Shown one piece after another: positions 62,581 to 64,000 of a DNA stretch of 64,000 nt; positions within the stretch are counted from its first letter, which is position 1, and every line of letters starts with the position of its first letter. Origin of the DNA: Fratercula arctica (Eukaryota; Chordata; Aves; Charadriiformes; Alcidae); assembly GCA_947846985.1 (NCBI GenBank), contig CANTUZ010000010.1, positions 23,793,095-23,857,094 of the forward strand, given 5' to 3'. The notes beneath the pieces were generated by a model. That model worked only from the letters and a program-made list of their open reading frames with translations. It did not search any database and was not told the DNA's origin. The position numbers were made by a program, and so were the translations under genes.

Positions 62581-63454
62581 GTCTCTCCCACCTAACCTGT
62601 TATAACCTAGCCTTCTCATGTTCCTCATGCCGTGCTTGCCTGCCCTTGAGGGTCACCTGTCAGTTCCCTGTCTAATGTTTCTCCTTTGGCAACACAAGCT
62701 GACAGATGCAGTACCCTCCTGATGGAATACTTTCCATTTCATTAGCACCCAAAAGCCTACTAGCACCTCAGCACGTCCACCATTTCCACGAACCCCATTC
62801 GTTTCCTAGAATCAGACGTCTGTTTTCAACAGCCATAGTCTCTATTTCCCACACCTTGCAGCTTCAGCTCCCGTTTCCTCTAAGGATCGGCCTGGATGCT
62901 GGCCTGCTCCAGCTCCCAACCCCTGGATGCCCCAGTACAGCAGCTCCCTCCTGTCCCCTCCATACAGAGACTGCAGAGCCCAGACTATGGGACAGGTTCT
63001 CCATTCTGGTGCCACTCCAGCACTGACCGGACCCAATGGGCAGGGACCTGCAGTTCAGGGGAGGAACCAGGGTCAGCCCCAGCCTCACGCATGCTCACTG
63101 GGGCTGGGATCTTCCAAATTTCTAACCAGCTCTACAAAGTCTTAAGCGTGCTTAAGTTACATTTATTTCCCTGAAACTGTATCTTTCATCTAATTCTTAT
63201 GGGAACATAAAAGACCATTCTAGCTGTAATGCAATATCAATAACGACACATTATATATATTCTGTACATACAGTTCTGTTCTTTTGATAGTAAAAAACAC
63301 AGTAACAGATACTCACGTTAGTTCATTTTCCCTATCCCACCTATCCACATTAGTGAACGAGACACCAGCCTCAATACACAGATTCCCTAGAGTGCAGATG
63401 CAAACCCGCTACCTTGCTTACTTCTGTTACCAATTCTTTTCTTATCTGCCTACA

Positions 63455-63455
<1 letters not shown>
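62581..63455. other. GC-richer non-coding stretch
   Basis: At 62860-63110 the sequence is C-rich (GCTCCAGCTCCCAACCCC, CCCTCCTGTCCCCTCC) with four overlapping chance frames on both strands and few CpG. It could be a worn repeat or a GC-rich exon. No splice-bounded frame is convincing. Confidence 0.35.

Positions 63456-63486
<31 letters not shown>
63456..63486 (+). repeat. A31 tract
   Basis: Thirty-one consecutive A. It could be the tail of a retroposed element on the plus strand, but no body with a polyadenylation signal or known family is visible just upstream, so a slippage-expanded mononucleotide tract is as likely. Confidence 0.85.
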
Positions 63487-63488
<2 letters not shown>

Positions 63489-63782
63489 TGAGAATACTTT
63501 TCTCCTGGAAGGGGAATTGAGGTGTGGTGGTAAAGACTAAAACTTCAGTAGAAAATGCTGCAATCATTGTTAAGTACTAGCCCAAAAAGAGACTCCATGC
63601 TTCCACCATCTTCTGATGAAAATTTATGTGGCAAAGTGCTGAAGCTCACTCAGCTCTATTTACTTCAAATACTTGTATCTCTTGCTGAAAAGTAAGCTCA
63701 AAGTTTTCCAAGGCAAAGGTAATGTGTATTGTATACTTTAAAAATATACAGTGTGGTTTAGTACATGTTTATCATTACTTAC

Positions 63783-63989
63783 CCACTGGAAGGAAGAATA
63801 AAAAATAATGAAGCGAAGTACAAAAACCTTCCGAAGAGAATCGAATTTTCTCCTTTTCCAATTTGCGCACCTGTGTTGGGAGGGTCTTTTGATAAAGCCG
63901 GTGGCCAACCAGCACATGCTATTTAATTGTGATGAGCAGCATGACGTGGTGTGATAAGAACAGCTCAGAAGGCTGGGAAATAGTGCTTG
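63783..63989 (-). CDS. Weak candidate exon at window edge
   Basis: On the minus strand the acceptor (TTGATTTGCAG, cut by the window edge) precedes 207 bases (69 codons, phase 0 to 0), all open, ending at a consensus donor (CCAGTGG followed by GTAAGTAATG). The frame includes KRPSQHRCANWKRRKFDSLR and then a hydrophobic KVFVLRFIIFY. It is the longest splice-bounded frame here, but its Ser/Cys/Phe-heavy composition is not typical and no domain is recognised. An internal donor (CAACACAG followed by GTGCGC) is also possible. Confidence 0.28.
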
Positions 63990-64000
63990 CTGCAAATCAA

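Noticed and set aside
1..64000. Search for endogenous retroviral genes, tRNA, rRNA, snRNA, CRISPR arrays or bacterial-type defence systems
   Set aside because: No matching structure or motif was seen on either strand.

Overview
The window reads as nuclear DNA of a vertebrate, most likely a bird or another sauropsid. It is mostly AT-rich non-coding sequence with no long open frame: the longest is about 175 codons, and it is open on both strands. Splice-site-like signals with pyrimidine tracts are present. The recognisable interspersed repeats are old and diverged: two CR1-type LINE 3' ends and several MIR-like SINE fragments. I see no Alu or L1 sequence, no LTR pair, no tRNA or rRNA gene, and no bacterial-type operon, CRISPR array or phage-like block. 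Species and chromosome cannot be told from the sequence.

No complete gene could be reconstructed and none was recognised by name. What can be supported is a set of candidate exons, mostly on the minus strand, each a short open stretch between a plausible acceptor and a plausible donor. The best is at 9771-9956 (minus): 62 codons, phase 0 at both ends, open in one frame only, Ser/Pro/Gln-rich and locally GC-rich. Others on the same strand are at 3547-3613, 23289-23362, 39415-39543, a cluster at 58901-61494, and 63783-63989. The minus-strand bias fits a window lying mostly inside the introns of one or more minus-strand genes read from high to low coordinates. Vertebrate introns hold many decoy exons, so every exon call is tentative.

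Layout. 1-9.7 kb: non-coding, with conserved-element-like stretches near 2.0 and 2.7 kb, one candidate exon at 3.55 kb, a CpG-dense islet at 4.24-4.54 kb, a segment bracketed by T and A runs at 7.4-7.67 kb, and a 47-bp duplication at 8.4 kb. 9.7-11 kb: the best exon and a weaker neighbour. 11-23 kb: MIR-like fragments, a nearly pure G tract at 15.73 kb and an E-box/homeodomain-rich stretch near 21.1 kb. 23-48 kb: long intron-like sequence with scattered candidate exons and a perfect 30-bp tandem duplication at 38.95 kb. 49-53 kb: two old CR1 copies and a MIR, all on the minus strand. 53-58.9 kb: non-coding, with a 20-bp tandem duplication and a small GC-rich patch. 58.9-64 kb: the densest run of minus-strand candidate exons, a possible MIR and a 31-base A tract.

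I found no previously undescribed biological system. The points most worth checking are the exon candidates, the CpG islet, the bracketed segment and the G tract.
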